The notes under the pieces are model-generated. The model had not been told where the DNA came from. It made no database searches and was given only the letters and a program-made list of their open reading frames with translations. From contig NZ_JAMXLA010000001.1 of the NCBI RefSeq assembly GCF_024054175.1, forward strand, positions 741,341 to 805,340: a DNA stretch of 64,000 nucleotides. The letters are read 5' to 3'. The position numbers and the translations under genes are program-made. Positions 25,579 to 34,109 of this stretch are shown piece by piece. Position 1 is the stretch's first letter. Each line of letters begins with the position of its first letter. The stretch comes from Flavobacterium sp. NRK1. GTDB taxonomy: Bacteria; Bacteroidota; Bacteroidia; Flavobacteriales; Flavobacteriaceae.

Positions 25579-27741
25579 ATGAAATTTAAATTTATACTTA
25601 CCCTAACATTAAGCTGTATTCTATTTATGTCGTGCGAACAAACAAATAAAGCAGGGGTTATAGGCGAAAATAATCCATTACTGGCTGCTTATGATACTCC
25701 TTACCAGGCACCTCCTTTCAGCCTTATAAAAAACCATCATTTTAAACCTGCCATACAGGAAGCAATAAAGATTAACGAAAGAGAAATTGATGCCATTGCC
25801 AATAGTAAAGAAGAACCTTCTTTTAAAAATACTATTGAAGCCTTTGAAAATTCAGGAAGCCTGTTAAACAGAATAACAACTATTCTTAATAATCTGAATT
25901 CTGCAAATACGAATGACTCTTTACAGGCTATTACCCAGGAAATAGCACCTGAACTGTCTAAACACAATGACAATATTTTTCTTAACGAAAAATTATTTGC
26001 CCGTGTAAAAAAAATATGGGAAACTCAAACACAATATAAGCTTACTGCCGAACAAGCCAAGCTTTTAGAAAAAAAATATAAAGCCTTTTTGCGCAGCGGG
26101 GCTAATCTTAATAAACAGCAGAAAGACCGCCTGAGAAAAATTAACGAAGAACTGTCTGTGCTTTCATTGAAATTTGGCGATAATGTTTTAGCCGAAAATA
26201 ATGCCTACCAGCTTGTTATTGATAATAAAGAGGACTTAGCGGGGTTACCGCAGGAAATAATTGACACCGCGGCACATGATGCAAAAGAGGCAGGTAAAGA
26301 TGGAAAATGGCTATTTACATTACATAATTCAAGTGTTATGCCGTTCCTTCAATATGCAGATAACCGCGAACTGAGAAAAGAAATATGGGAAGCCTATCAA
26401 AACCGTGGCAATAATGGAAATGAGCTGGACAACCGAATCAATGTTGTACAGCTAACCAACCTTAGGGCAGAAAAAGCTGCCCTTTTAGGCTATACTAGCC
26501 ATGCAGCCTATGTTTTGGAAGAAAGAATGGCTAAAACACCTGAAGCTGTATATAACCTGATGGATAAGCTATGGGCACCTGCTCTTGAAAAAGCAAAAGA
26601 AGAAGAGGCCGACATAAAAAAAATGATGCTTGCCGATGGAATTAAAGACGATGTACAGCCTTACGACTGGAGGTACTATACCGAAAAAATAAGAAAAGAA
26701 CGTTATGATCTTGATGAACAACAATTAAAACCTTATTTAAGTCTGGACAATGTACGTCAGGGCATATTTACCGTTACCGGAAATTTATACGGACTTAAAT
26801 ACCGCGAACTAAAAGATGTACCTAAGTATCATGATGATGTTACCGTATGGGAAGTAACCGATAAAGACGGTTCTCATTTAGGTATTTTATATATGGACTT
26901 TTTCCCGAGAGCTTCTAAAAAAGGCGGTGCATGGATGACATCTTACCGCAAACAGAAAACTGTTGACGGAAAACGTATAGCCCCAATAATTTCTATAGTT
27001 TGTAATTTCTCTAAACCTACAGCAGGTAATCCTGCACTGTTAACTTTTGACGAAACCTCAACGTTTTTTCATGAATTTGGGCACGCACTGCATGGCCTGT
27101 TAAGTAATGTAACATATCAAAGCCTTTCGGGCACAAGCGTACCAACAGATTTTGTTGAACTGCCATCCCAGATAATGGAAAACTGGGCTGCCGAACCTGA
27201 AGTGCTAAAGTTATATGCTAAACATTATAAAACCGGGGAAGTTATTCCTGATACGCTTATTAAAAAGCTACTGGAATCGGCAACTTTCGATCAGGGATTT
27301 GCTACAGTAGAATATCTTGCAGCAGCTTACCTGGACTTAGATTATCACAACCGAAGCAAACCTCTAACTCACAATGTAATTCCTTTTGAAGAAGAAGCAA
27401 TGAAAAAACTGGGACTGATACAAGCTATCATTCCACGTTACAGAAGTACTTATTACAACCATATATTCAACGGAGGATATTCTGCCGGGTATTACAGCTA
27501 TATATGGTCGGGGGTTTTAGACACCGATGCTTTTGAAGCCTTTAAAACCACATCATTATTTGATGCCAAAACAGCAAAAGCTTTCCGAACCAATATTCTT
27601 GAAAAGGGCGGAACGATGGATGCAATGCAGATGTATAAAAACTTCCGTGGAGCTGAGCCTTCTATTGAACCCCTTTTAAGAAAAAGAGGATTAGATAAAA
27701 AAGAACCTGTTTTAAAAATTGACAAAGCAATAAAGGATTAA
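25579..27741 (+). CDS. M3 family metallopeptidase (peptidyl-dipeptidase Dcp-like), lipoprotein
   Basis: The 720-residue enzyme has a lipoprotein signal with lipobox FMSC (Cys near residue 19), so it should be tethered in the periplasm rather than cytosolic like E. coli Dcp. The zinc motif HEFGH is at residues 498-502 ('TSTFFHEFGHALHG'), followed by the downstream Glu ligand region 'VELPSQIMENWA' and the substrate loop 'YYSYIWSGVLDTDAFEAF', all typical of family M3. It should release dipeptides from the C-termini of peptides. It is divergent from the AsmA gene and ended by a strong hairpin. Confidence 0.94.
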   Translation: MKFKFILTLTLSCILFMSCEQTNKAGVIGENNPLLAAYDTPYQAPPFSLIKNHHFKPAIQEAIKINEREIDAIANSKEEPSFKNTIEAFENSGSLLNRITTILNNLNSANTNDSLQAITQEIAPELSKHNDNIFLNEKLFARVKKIWETQTQYKLTAEQAKLLEKKYKAFLRSGANLNKQQKDRLRKINEELSVLSLKFGDNVLAENNAYQLVIDNKEDLAGLPQEIIDTAAHDAKEAGKDGKWLFTLHNSSVMPFLQYADNRELRKEIWEAYQNRGNNGNELDNRINVVQLTNLRAEKAALLGYTSHAAYVLEERMAKTPEAVYNLMDKLWAPALEKAKEEEADIKKMMLADGIKDDVQPYDWRYYTEKIRKERYDLDEQQLKPYLSLDNVRQGIFTVTGNLYGLKYRELKDVPKYHDDVTVWEVTDKDGSHLGILYMDFFPRASKKGGAWMTSYRKQKTVDGKRIAPIISIVCNFSKPTAGNPALLTFDETSTFFHEFGHALHGLLSNVTYQSLSGTSVPTDFVELPSQIMENWAAEPEVLKLYAKHYKTGEVIPDTLIKKLLESATFDQGFATVEYLAAAYLDLDYHNRSKPLTHNVIPFEEEAMKKLGLIQAIIPRYRSTYYNHIFNGGYSAGYYSYIWSGVLDTDAFEAFKTTSLFDAKTAKAFRTNILEKGGTMDAMQMYKNFRGAEPSIEPLLRKRGLDKKEPVLKIDKAIKD

Positions 27742-27763
27742 AAGTCTTTGACTCTATAAAATA

Positions 27764-27796
27764 AAAATGCCTGAAGATGTTTTCAGGCATTTTTTG
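27764..27796. terminator. Bidirectional terminator between convergent operons
   Basis: AAATGCCTGAA and TTCAGGCATTT form an 11-base stem with a short loop. A run of T follows on the plus strand and a run of A precedes it, so it can also stop the minus-strand mevalonate operon. Confidence 0.85.
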
Positions 27797-27811
27797 TTCA
27801 TTAAAATTATT

Positions 27812-28174
27812 TTATCCGTGATAAACGCGGGAAAAAACAATTTTACCATCTTTTATTTCCAGCACCTCGGCAACAAGCATATCTTCTTCCCCCTGAACGG
27901 TGCGTATATATTCCATAAATACACGGTATCCATTTGCTGTTAGGCTGTTCACTCTATAATATAATGTAGGCAGTCTGTCAAAAGCATCCTGCCACCATTC
28001 GCGCAATGCATTATGTCCTCTTACAAGCCCGTTAGTTTCCGGCCTGCGAATTTTTAATTTAGGGCTGAAATGCTCGGCATCATCAGCATACAGATCAAGC
28101 AACTTATCAAGTTGTTTGGTATTAAAAGCCTCAAACCATTTTACAGCAATATGCTCTATATCCCGTGGCTGCAT
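27812..28174 (-). CDS. NTF2-like/SnoaL-like protein
   Basis: This 120-residue protein has the small cone-shaped NTF2 fold pattern: 'AVKWFEAFNTKQLDKLLDLYADDAEHF' at the start (helix then strand) and 'EVLEIKDGKIVFSRVYHG' at the end. The fold serves many roles, from isomerases to binding proteins, and no catalytic set is obvious. It starts 2 bases after the pseudouridine synthase stop, so it is the last gene of the operon that begins with the mevalonate genes. Confidence 0.82.
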   Translation of the reverse strand: MQPRDIEHIAVKWFEAFNTKQLDKLLDLYADDAEHFSPKLKIRRPETNGLVRGHNALREWWQDAFDRLPTLYYRVNSLTANGYRVFMEYIRTVQGEEDMLVAEVLEIKDGKIVFSRVYHG

Positions 28175-28176
28175 TA

Positions 28177-29175
28177 TTATACATTCTTAATATTAATAAT
28201 TTCCTGTTCTGTAAGGAAACGATAATTACCACGCGGTAAATTCTTTTTGGTAAGCCCTGCAAAAGCAACGCGGTCTACCTTTAAAACGTCATATTTAAAT
28301 TCTTCAAAAATAGCACGAACTACTTTTACATTAGGAGTTCTAAGTTTAATACCTATTTCAGTTTTAGGCTCTCCTTCGATGTAACTTATCTCATCCACAA
28401 AAAGCCTGTGCCCATCAAGAAATACACCTCCGGCAATCTTTTCAAGGTCTTCAAACTTAAGGTTCTTATCTAAAGACACCTGATATATTTTAAATGACTT
28501 TTGGTTAGGCTGTGCAAACTTTCTTACCACATCTGTATCATTAGTAAAAATAAGAAGCCCAGTAGTGTTCTTATCCATTCTTCCTACCGGCTGCAGGTTT
28601 GCTTTGCTTGCGCCTCTTATAAGTTCAAGAACATTGCGCATATCTTTATCACCTTCGCCCGATGTGGTAAAGTTTTTAGGCTTATTAAGAAGCAGGTATT
28701 CTTTCTTTTCAGGAGTTATTGTAACACCATCAAAATCTACCTTATCGCTAATTTTAACTATATGCCCCATTTCGGTAATAACCTTACCATTTACCTTTAC
28801 ATTACCTGACTGGATATAAATATCGGCATCACGTCTTGAACACATGCCGCTGTTAGCAATATATTTATTAAGGCGCATTTCATCCGGATTCGCCTGTCTT
28901 TTTACACTTGGTTTTTTATCAAAAGTAGGCTTCGCTTTTGGATACCCATCTTTCTTAGCAAAAGTAGCCGGTCCCTTTTTAGGTGCTGCAGGCTTACGCG
29001 TTTTTGCAGATGGTTTAGCCTTAGGAGCTTCAGCATCGGGCCTTTCAAAATCCAAGGGTTTATCAAAACCTTTTGGCTTAGACGATGTGCCCGGTTTCCT
29101 GGCTTTGTTTAATGGTTTTGAAGGACCGCTTTTCTTTCTGTCATTGCCGCCTCTCTTGCTGTTGCCGTTGTTCAT
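28177..29175 (-). CDS. 23S rRNA pseudouridine synthase, RluB/RsuA family, with basic N-terminal extension
   Basis: The catalytic half has an S4 RNA-binding domain (from 'RLNKYIANSGMCSRRDAD', about residues 103-160) and the family active-site block 'PVGRMDKNTTGLLIFTND', whose Asp is the nucleophile. Within RsuA/RluB/RluE/RluF the pattern fits RluB best, which modifies 23S rRNA. About 100 extra N-terminal residues are rich in Lys, Pro, Gly and Ala ('KPSAKTRKPAAPKKG') and appear disordered, as in other Bacteroidota members. It lies downstream of the UbiA gene, 28 bases away. Confidence 0.92.
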   Translation of the reverse strand: MNNGNSKRGGNDRKKSGPSKPLNKARKPGTSSKPKGFDKPLDFERPDAEAPKAKPSAKTRKPAAPKKGPATFAKKDGYPKAKPTFDKKPSVKRQANPDEMRLNKYIANSGMCSRRDADIYIQSGNVKVNGKVITEMGHIVKISDKVDFDGVTITPEKKEYLLLNKPKNFTTSGEGDKDMRNVLELIRGASKANLQPVGRMDKNTTGLLIFTNDTDVVRKFAQPNQKSFKIYQVSLDKNLKFEDLEKIAGGVFLDGHRLFVDEISYIEGEPKTEIGIKLRTPNVKVVRAIFEEFKYDVLKVDRVAFAGLTKKNLPRGNYRFLTEQEIINIKNV

Positions 29176-29203
29176 TTCGTGAAATTATTTTTGCAAAGAT
29201 AGC

Positions 29204-30124
29204 TTAAATAATAGACAAAAGTTTCCTGCCATGAACTAAAACTGAGGGATCTATAAGCACAATACAAAATACACCTGCCACAATTAAGAATTTTAAGATG
29301 TTATGCAACCGCAAATATTCCTTCTGATTTTCAGCTTTTGTTAAAAGTATAAGGAACCAGACAATTACAATCATACCGGCATAAAAATAAGTATCCATAT
29401 ATCCTACGTCATATACTTCGATAAGAAGGTAAACCGGAATAACAGTAAGAAAAACAAGTGATGCAATTATAATTTTAGATACCCTTTCGCCAAACATTAC
29501 CGGTATTGTACGGTAATCAGCAACAAAATCACCTTTAATATTTTCAAGATCTTTTATTAGCTCACGTGTAAGAATAAGCAAGTATAAAAACGTTGCATGC
29601 GCAAATATTACCTGATAAAAATTCTTGAAGTACATTAGTATGCCAAAAAAAGGCAATACCGCCAGTAAAGCAGCAGTTAGATTACCAATAAGAGGATATT
29701 TTTTTAATTTATGAGAATAAAACCAAATCAGGAATATATAACCTGAAAAGAAAAGAACAGCCCGCCATGAAACTAAAAAAGCCAGGAGTGTAACAAAAAG
29801 GTTGAGCGCAAAATACACATGCAATTTTGTCTGCTGGCTTACAAGCCTGTCAAGCATTGATTTTTTAGGACGGTTTATGAGATCTTTCTGAGCGTCGTAA
29901 AAATTATTGATAATATAACCTGAAGCTATTGTTAGCGAAGATGCCAGAACAATGTAAAACAGGTTAATATCAAGAATTACATCAAGCGCCCTCTCTTCGG
30001 GAGCAAGGATAAATATAGCTGAAAGATATTGTGCAAGTGCTATAACGGGAATATTATAGCCCCTAACCACAGAAAACAGGCTAAGTATCTTCATCAGTAC
30101 CAATCGTGTTTTCCTGGATGCCAT
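29204..30124 (-). CDS. UbiA family prenyltransferase (geranylgeranylglycerol-phosphate geranylgeranyltransferase-like)
   Basis: This 306-residue integral membrane protein has eight or nine hydrophobic helices and the two Asp-rich motifs of UbiA enzymes, 'NNFYDAQKDLINRPKK' and 'KDLENIKGDFVADYRTIP', which bind the prenyl diphosphate through magnesium. Flavobacterial members of this group are usually annotated after the archaeal enzyme that makes digeranylgeranylglyceryl phosphate, but the acceptor in bacteria is not established by sequence. Its operon partners supply isopentenyl diphosphate, which supports a prenyl-transfer role. Confidence 0.85.
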   Translation of the reverse strand: MASRKTRLVLMKILSLFSVVRGYNIPVIALAQYLSAIFILAPEERALDVILDINLFYIVLASSLTIASGYIINNFYDAQKDLINRPKKSMLDRLVSQQTKLHVYFALNLFVTLLAFLVSWRAVLFFSGYIFLIWFYSHKLKKYPLIGNLTAALLAVLPFFGILMYFKNFYQVIFAHATFLYLLILTRELIKDLENIKGDFVADYRTIPVMFGERVSKIIIASLVFLTVIPVYLLIEVYDVGYMDTYFYAGMIVIVWFLILLTKAENQKEYLRLHNILKFLIVAGVFCIVLIDPSVLVHGRKLLSII

Positions 30125-30132
30125 AACTACTA

Positions 30133-30684
30133 TTATTTTTTATCTTTTAACTTACCGCCAAGCAATATTATTGTAAAAGTTATAAAGAAAAATATAATAA
30201 TACTTATAATAGTTTTCAAAATTTCCTGCCAGCTAAATGCAGCATTCAGTGCCGGCGCAGAATTTTCCGACTGGGCAATAGTCATAAATAAAGAAGAAGG
30301 CAATATCAGCAGCAACAATGGAAGCATTATTAAAACCTTTCTTTTCATATAAAGTTTTTTAATCCAGAAAAGCTGTGTAATTACCAGTGTCATAAGAGGT
30401 GCAAATATTATATTCATACCATATCCGGTAAGATCAACTTTTACATTGCTTGCAGCTTCGGTTCCTGTATTTATAAATAACGGATATACCGCTACAGCAC
30501 CAAGTATAAAATAGATTATCCCTAATATTCTTACCATTTGTATAGCTGTAAGAATAAAAAGATCTTTAAACTGGATCGTTTTTAAATCGGAAGTTCTGGC
30601 AATTGCAAGTATAGGAATAAGAATACCGAAACCTACAAAAACAGATCTCAGTAATACATTTAAAATATCGGTAACGCTATGCAT
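30133..30684 (-). CDS. Unknown integral membrane protein in the mevalonate operon
   Basis: I do not recognise this 183-residue protein. It has about five hydrophobic segments (roughly residues 8-28, 42-68, 88-106, 114-134 and 155-175), a short soluble loop between segments 2 and 3 ('NTGTEAASNVKVDLTGYG') and a basic C-terminus (GGKLKDKK). It lies 4 bases after the GHMP kinase stop and 8 bases before the UbiA start, so it is firmly embedded in the isoprenoid operon. A partner or lipid-handling role for the prenyltransferase is a guess from position only. Confidence 0.7.
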   Translation of the reverse strand: MHSVTDILNVLLRSVFVGFGILIPILAIARTSDLKTIQFKDLFILTAIQMVRILGIIYFILGAVAVYPLFINTGTEAASNVKVDLTGYGMNIIFAPLMTLVITQLFWIKKLYMKRKVLIMLPLLLLILPSSLFMTIAQSENSAPALNAAFSWQEILKTIISIIIFFFITFTIILLGGKLKDKK

Positions 30685-30688
30685 ATTT

Positions 30689-31627
30689 TTAAAATTGGTA
30701 AACTACCTCCAGCTTATGCCCTGCAAGCGATTGTTTTGCTTTTTCTATATCTTCTGTAAAGCCAAGAATATAGCCACCACCACCCGAACCGCAAAGCTTA
30801 AGGTAATAATCATTTGTTTCAATACCTTTTTGCCATAATTCATGAAACTGTTCAGGAATCATAGGCTTAAAGTTGTTAAGTACAACTTTAGAAAGTTTTT
30901 TGGTATTAGAAAACAATGACTTTATATCACCGTGCAGAAAGTTATCTACACAGGCATCAGTATATTTTGCAAACTCTTTTTTAAACATGTCTCGGAAACC
31001 TTTTTCTTTAAGGTTTTCCATAAAAATAGAAACCATAGGAGCTGTTTCGCCCACAATGCCTGAATCTAAAAGGAACACTGCCCCTTTACCGTCTGCACTC
31101 TGGCTCGGTATGCCTGTAGCTTCAATATTATCCTGAGAATTGATAAGGATTGGAATACTTAAATAGCTGTTAAGCGGGTCAAGTCCTGAACTTTTTCCAT
31201 GAAAGAAAGATTCCATCTGACCAAAAATCTTTTTAAGCTGCAATAATTTCTCACGGGTAAGATTTTCAAGAACAGTAATTTTGTTATTGGCATAACGATC
31301 GTAAATAGCCGCAACAAGTGCACCGCTGCTACCTACACCATAACCCTGAGGTATTGTAGAATCAAAGTACATGCCTTCTTCAACATGCTCTTTAAGCGTA
31401 GGTATGTCAAAAGTTACAAGTTCAGGCTGTTCGGCCTGAAGATTTTCCAGATAAGCCACAAAACGTTTAAGGTGACCGTTAGATTTAACCGCCTCCTCTG
31501 ATGTATTATGATCCCTTTTCAGGGCTCCGTTGTAAAAATTATAAGGAATAGATAGCCCTTTAGAATCTTTAATGATTCCATATTCTCCGAAGAGTAATAT
31601 TTTAGAGTAAAATAACGGTCCTTTCAT
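30689..31627 (-). CDS. GHMP kinase, mevalonate kinase-like
   Basis: The 312-residue protein opens with 'YSKILLFGEYGIIKDSKGL', the N-terminal signature of mevalonate kinases, and contains the GHMP ATP loop 'IPQGYGVGSSGALVAAIYD' and the C-terminal glycine loop 'LCGSGGGGYILGF'. It should phosphorylate mevalonate, or phosphomevalonate, since the sequence alone does not separate these. It follows the decarboxylase gene after a 50-base gap and is the second gene of the operon. Confidence 0.85.
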   Translation of the reverse strand: MKGPLFYSKILLFGEYGIIKDSKGLSIPYNFYNGALKRDHNTSEEAVKSNGHLKRFVAYLENLQAEQPELVTFDIPTLKEHVEEGMYFDSTIPQGYGVGSSGALVAAIYDRYANNKITVLENLTREKLLQLKKIFGQMESFFHGKSSGLDPLNSYLSIPILINSQDNIEATGIPSQSADGKGAVFLLDSGIVGETAPMVSIFMENLKEKGFRDMFKKEFAKYTDACVDNFLHGDIKSLFSNTKKLSKVVLNNFKPMIPEQFHELWQKGIETNDYYLKLCGSGGGGYILGFTEDIEKAKQSLAGHKLEVVYQF

Positions 31628-31677
31628 GGATGATATTTTTATTAAAGATACAACAAAAACGTTAACGGTTAATTATT

Positions 31678-32757
31678 TTAATTAATCTTAACGGCACCTG
31701 TACCAATTTCGTCGCAAATGTACTGACTGTTTTGACAATAGCCAACTAATTCGTTCTTAATAAAATCTAAAACTTCATTACTAACGTTTTCGGGATACAG
31801 TACATGAACATTTGCGCCTGCATCAAGAGTAAAGCATACAGGTATTCCTGTTTCTGCCCTAAACTTCCATATCCTGTTTATAATTTCAAGTGTGTTGGGT
31901 TTCATAAGTATAAAATACGGCATAGAAGTCATCATCATTGCATGCAATGTTAATGCTTCACTCTCTGTAATCTTAATAAAAGTATCAAGATCCCCTGCAA
32001 TGAGGGCTTCCTTTATTTTAGAAAGATTAGCATGCGCCTGGGCAAAACGCTGCTCAGCAAAAGGATGCCCGTGCATAAGATCATGCCCTACCGTACTACT
32101 CACCTGCTTTTCTCCTTTATCAACAAGTAAAATAGCATCCTGGTAGTTTTTGAATACATCATGAGTACCTTCAAATGTAAAACCAAAAAGATTAGAACTG
32201 CCTGATGTTTCGGCATGTTCTCCCCAAATTACCACATTACCTTTTATACTCCTGCAGGCACTCCCAGAGCCTAAGCGTGCAAGAAAAGATGCTTTTTTAT
32301 AAAAGTACTCATCTGTTATTGCAGGGTTAAGTTCTTTTTCAAGACTCATTAAGTTAACTGCCAATGCTGCCATACCGGATGCTGAAGATGCTATACCTGA
32401 ACTATGTGGAAATGTATTCTGTGTATCTATTGTAAAATGGTACTCTTTTAAAAATGGCAGATATTCTTCTACCCTTTCAAAAAACTTTTCAATTTTTGGT
32501 CGAAAACTTTCTTTCGGCTGTCCTTCAAAAAGCAGGTCAAATGAAAAGCTGTCACTATTGTCCTTTTTCTTAAAAGTCAGTTCTGTAATCGTTTTACAAT
32601 TATTAAGTGTAAGGCTTATTGACGGATTTGCCGGAAGTTGTTTCCCTATTTTGCCCCAGTACTTAACAAGAGCTATGTTACTGGGTGCACTCCATTTAAA
32701 GCTTCCTTTTTCTATAGTATTGGGATATTGTGAAGGGATAAAATCCTTATTGGGCAT
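31678..32757 (-). CDS. mvaD: Diphosphomevalonate decarboxylase
   Basis: This GHMP-fold enzyme makes isopentenyl diphosphate from 5-diphosphomevalonate. The 359 residues include 'APSNIALVKYWGK' near the N-terminus, the ATP loop 'FPHSSGIASSASGMAALA' and 'LGSGSACRSIKGNVVIWGE', which is the family-defining block. The C-terminal 'CFTLDAGANVHVLY' supplies the catalytic Asp region. It is the first gene of the minus-strand isoprenoid operon and has a TAnnTTTG box just upstream. Archaeal-type phosphomevalonate decarboxylases share the fold, so the exact phosphate state is inferred. Confidence 0.93.
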   Translation of the reverse strand: MPNKDFIPSQYPNTIEKGSFKWSAPSNIALVKYWGKIGKQLPANPSISLTLNNCKTITELTFKKKDNSDSFSFDLLFEGQPKESFRPKIEKFFERVEEYLPFLKEYHFTIDTQNTFPHSSGIASSASGMAALAVNLMSLEKELNPAITDEYFYKKASFLARLGSGSACRSIKGNVVIWGEHAETSGSSNLFGFTFEGTHDVFKNYQDAILLVDKGEKQVSSTVGHDLMHGHPFAEQRFAQAHANLSKIKEALIAGDLDTFIKITESEALTLHAMMMTSMPYFILMKPNTLEIINRIWKFRAETGIPVCFTLDAGANVHVLYPENVSNEVLDFIKNELVGYCQNSQYICDEIGTGAVKIN

Positions 32758-32774
32758 AACAAATTATTTTACTG

Positions 32775-32782
32775 CAAAGATA
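32775..32782 (-). promoter_or_regulatory. -7 element of the mevalonate operon
   Basis: On the minus strand TATCTTTG fits TAnnTTTG, 17 bases upstream of the mvaD start. A TTG lies 15 bases further upstream, slightly short for a -33 box. Confidence 0.42.
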
Positions 32783-32864
32783 AATGTTTTGACCAAGCAA
32801 TAATTAGGATTTTTTTAGCCTGTTTTTCTTGAAATTCCTAGTAATTTTATTCGCTGCTAAATAG

Positions 32865-32872
32865 TAACTTTG
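32865..32872 (+). promoter_or_regulatory. -7 element of the tspO-like gene
   Basis: TAACTTTG fits TAnnTTTG and ends 5 bases before the ATG, so the transcript would have almost no leader. No clear -33 element is seen. Confidence 0.4.
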
Positions 32873-32877
32873 ACCTC

Positions 32878-33369
32878 ATGGAACAAAAACCGCTATCTCC
32901 AACATTTAAAATAATTGTAGTTACCGTTACCTGTGTAATTGTAGGTGCAGTATCCGGCTTAATAACAAAACAAAGTGTAGAAACATGGTATCCTACGCTT
33001 ATTAAGCCATCTTTTAATCCACCCAACTGGCTATTTGCACCGGTGTGGTCTGCATTATATATTATGATGGGTATTGCTGCAGGTTTGGTTTGGAACAGAA
33101 TGGATATTCAAAAAGAAACTGTAAAAAAAGGACTGCTGTACTTTGCCATACAACTTGCACTTAATGCACTTTGGTCATTTATTTTCTTTGGGCTGCATAA
33201 TCCAATGCTGGCATTAATAGAAATTATACTGCTTTGGCTTATGATATATGAAACCTTTGTTCTGTTTAATAAAGTACACAAAATTGCAGGCTATCTCTTT
33301 ATACCCTATATACTTTGGGTAACATTTGCCCTTGTACTTAATGCTTCTATATGGTGGCTTAACAGGTAG
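32878..33369 (+). CDS. TspO/MBR family protein
   Basis: This 163-residue protein has five predicted membrane helices and the TspO pattern of tryptophans: 'WYPTLIKPSFNPPNWLFAPVW' (shortened to its start), 'LNALWSFIFFGLHNP' and the final 'VTFALVLNASIWWLN'. TspO proteins bind porphyrins and other hydrophobic ligands and are thought to respond to oxidative or light stress. It is a single gene between the divergent mevalonate operon and a convergent lipoprotein gene. Ligand and role here are unknown. Confidence 0.92.
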   Translation: MEQKPLSPTFKIIVVTVTCVIVGAVSGLITKQSVETWYPTLIKPSFNPPNWLFAPVWSALYIMMGIAAGLVWNRMDIQKETVKKGLLYFAIQLALNALWSFIFFGLHNPMLALIEIILLWLMIYETFVLFNKVHKIAGYLFIPYILWVTFALVLNASIWWLNR

Positions 33370-33410
33370 AGTTGGTCATATGAAGATTTGGTTATAGCTT
33401 CAAAAGTCAT

Positions 33411-33434
33411 AAAAAAAAGCCCCCTATCGGAGGC
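33411..33434 (-). terminator. Intrinsic terminator of the unknown lipoprotein gene
   Basis: On the minus strand GCCTCC pairs with GGGGGC (one G-T wobble) around GATA and is followed by eight T. It starts 6 bases after the stop codon. Confidence 0.65.
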
Positions 33435-33439
33435 CTTAA

Positions 33440-34030
33440 TTAATTTTTCAGGATAATAAACCAATCCCAGCCGGCAGGATTGCCCACACCCACGCTTGGA
33501 GTATAGAGAAAAAAGTTAACTTTAGCATTTGGATTATTTTCTCTGTACTCTTTCACGATCTCCAGATTATCTACTGCATGCCATAATGTTGCATAATCCG
33601 GTGCATAGGGCCATTCATCCAAAGGCGTTGCAAAAGGTAAATATTCAACTATCTTAAGTAAGGATTCATTAGGTAAAGACACTGCATTTTCAATAGTGTT
33701 AAAAGATTGTGCCGGATTTATTTCAGGATAAGATATTTCCCCTAATCCCATCCAGTGTACAGTACCTTCAAAAAGCGGTGCATTCAATTCTTCATACTTT
33801 AGTTTAATACCTCCAAAATCTCCCGGCGCATCATATTCTGCAGCAATAGTAAAAGTTGAAGCATCATCAAAAGTAAGTTCTTTACCTCCTTCAAATTCAG
33901 AAGTCAGTAAATCTACTTTAAGCATTAATACTTTATTCTCTGTCGGGCTATTGTCAACAGGTGCCGAACTTTCTTCAGAGCATGCCATAAGTGAAAGGCA
34001 TAACCCAAATAGTAAAAATTTGTTTTTCAT
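33440..34030 (-). CDS. Unknown lipoprotein
   Basis: I do not recognise this 196-residue protein. It has a lipoprotein signal with lipobox LMAC (Cys17), an acidic low-complexity linker (SEESSAPVDNSPTEN) and a compact beta-rich body with many Trp and Pro ('VHWMGLGEISYPEINPAQSF', 'ATPLDEWPYAPDYATLWHAV'). The C-terminal 'VGVGNPAGWDWFIILKN' looks structured. It has its own terminator and lies downstream of the BaiN-like gene across a 79-base gap. It should sit in the outer membrane or face the periplasm. Confidence 0.75.
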   Translation of the reverse strand: MKNKFLLFGLCLSLMACSEESSAPVDNSPTENKVLMLKVDLLTSEFEGGKELTFDDASTFTIAAEYDAPGDFGGIKLKYEELNAPLFEGTVHWMGLGEISYPEINPAQSFNTIENAVSLPNESLLKIVEYLPFATPLDEWPYAPDYATLWHAVDNLEIVKEYRENNPNAKVNFFLYTPSVGVGNPAGWDWFIILKN

Positions 34031-34109
34031 GGTGATTGATTTTTTTAACTAAGATGCTGTAAAATGCAAATGGTTGCGTTAAAAAATCTCCATTTTCCTA
34101 AACAAATTG

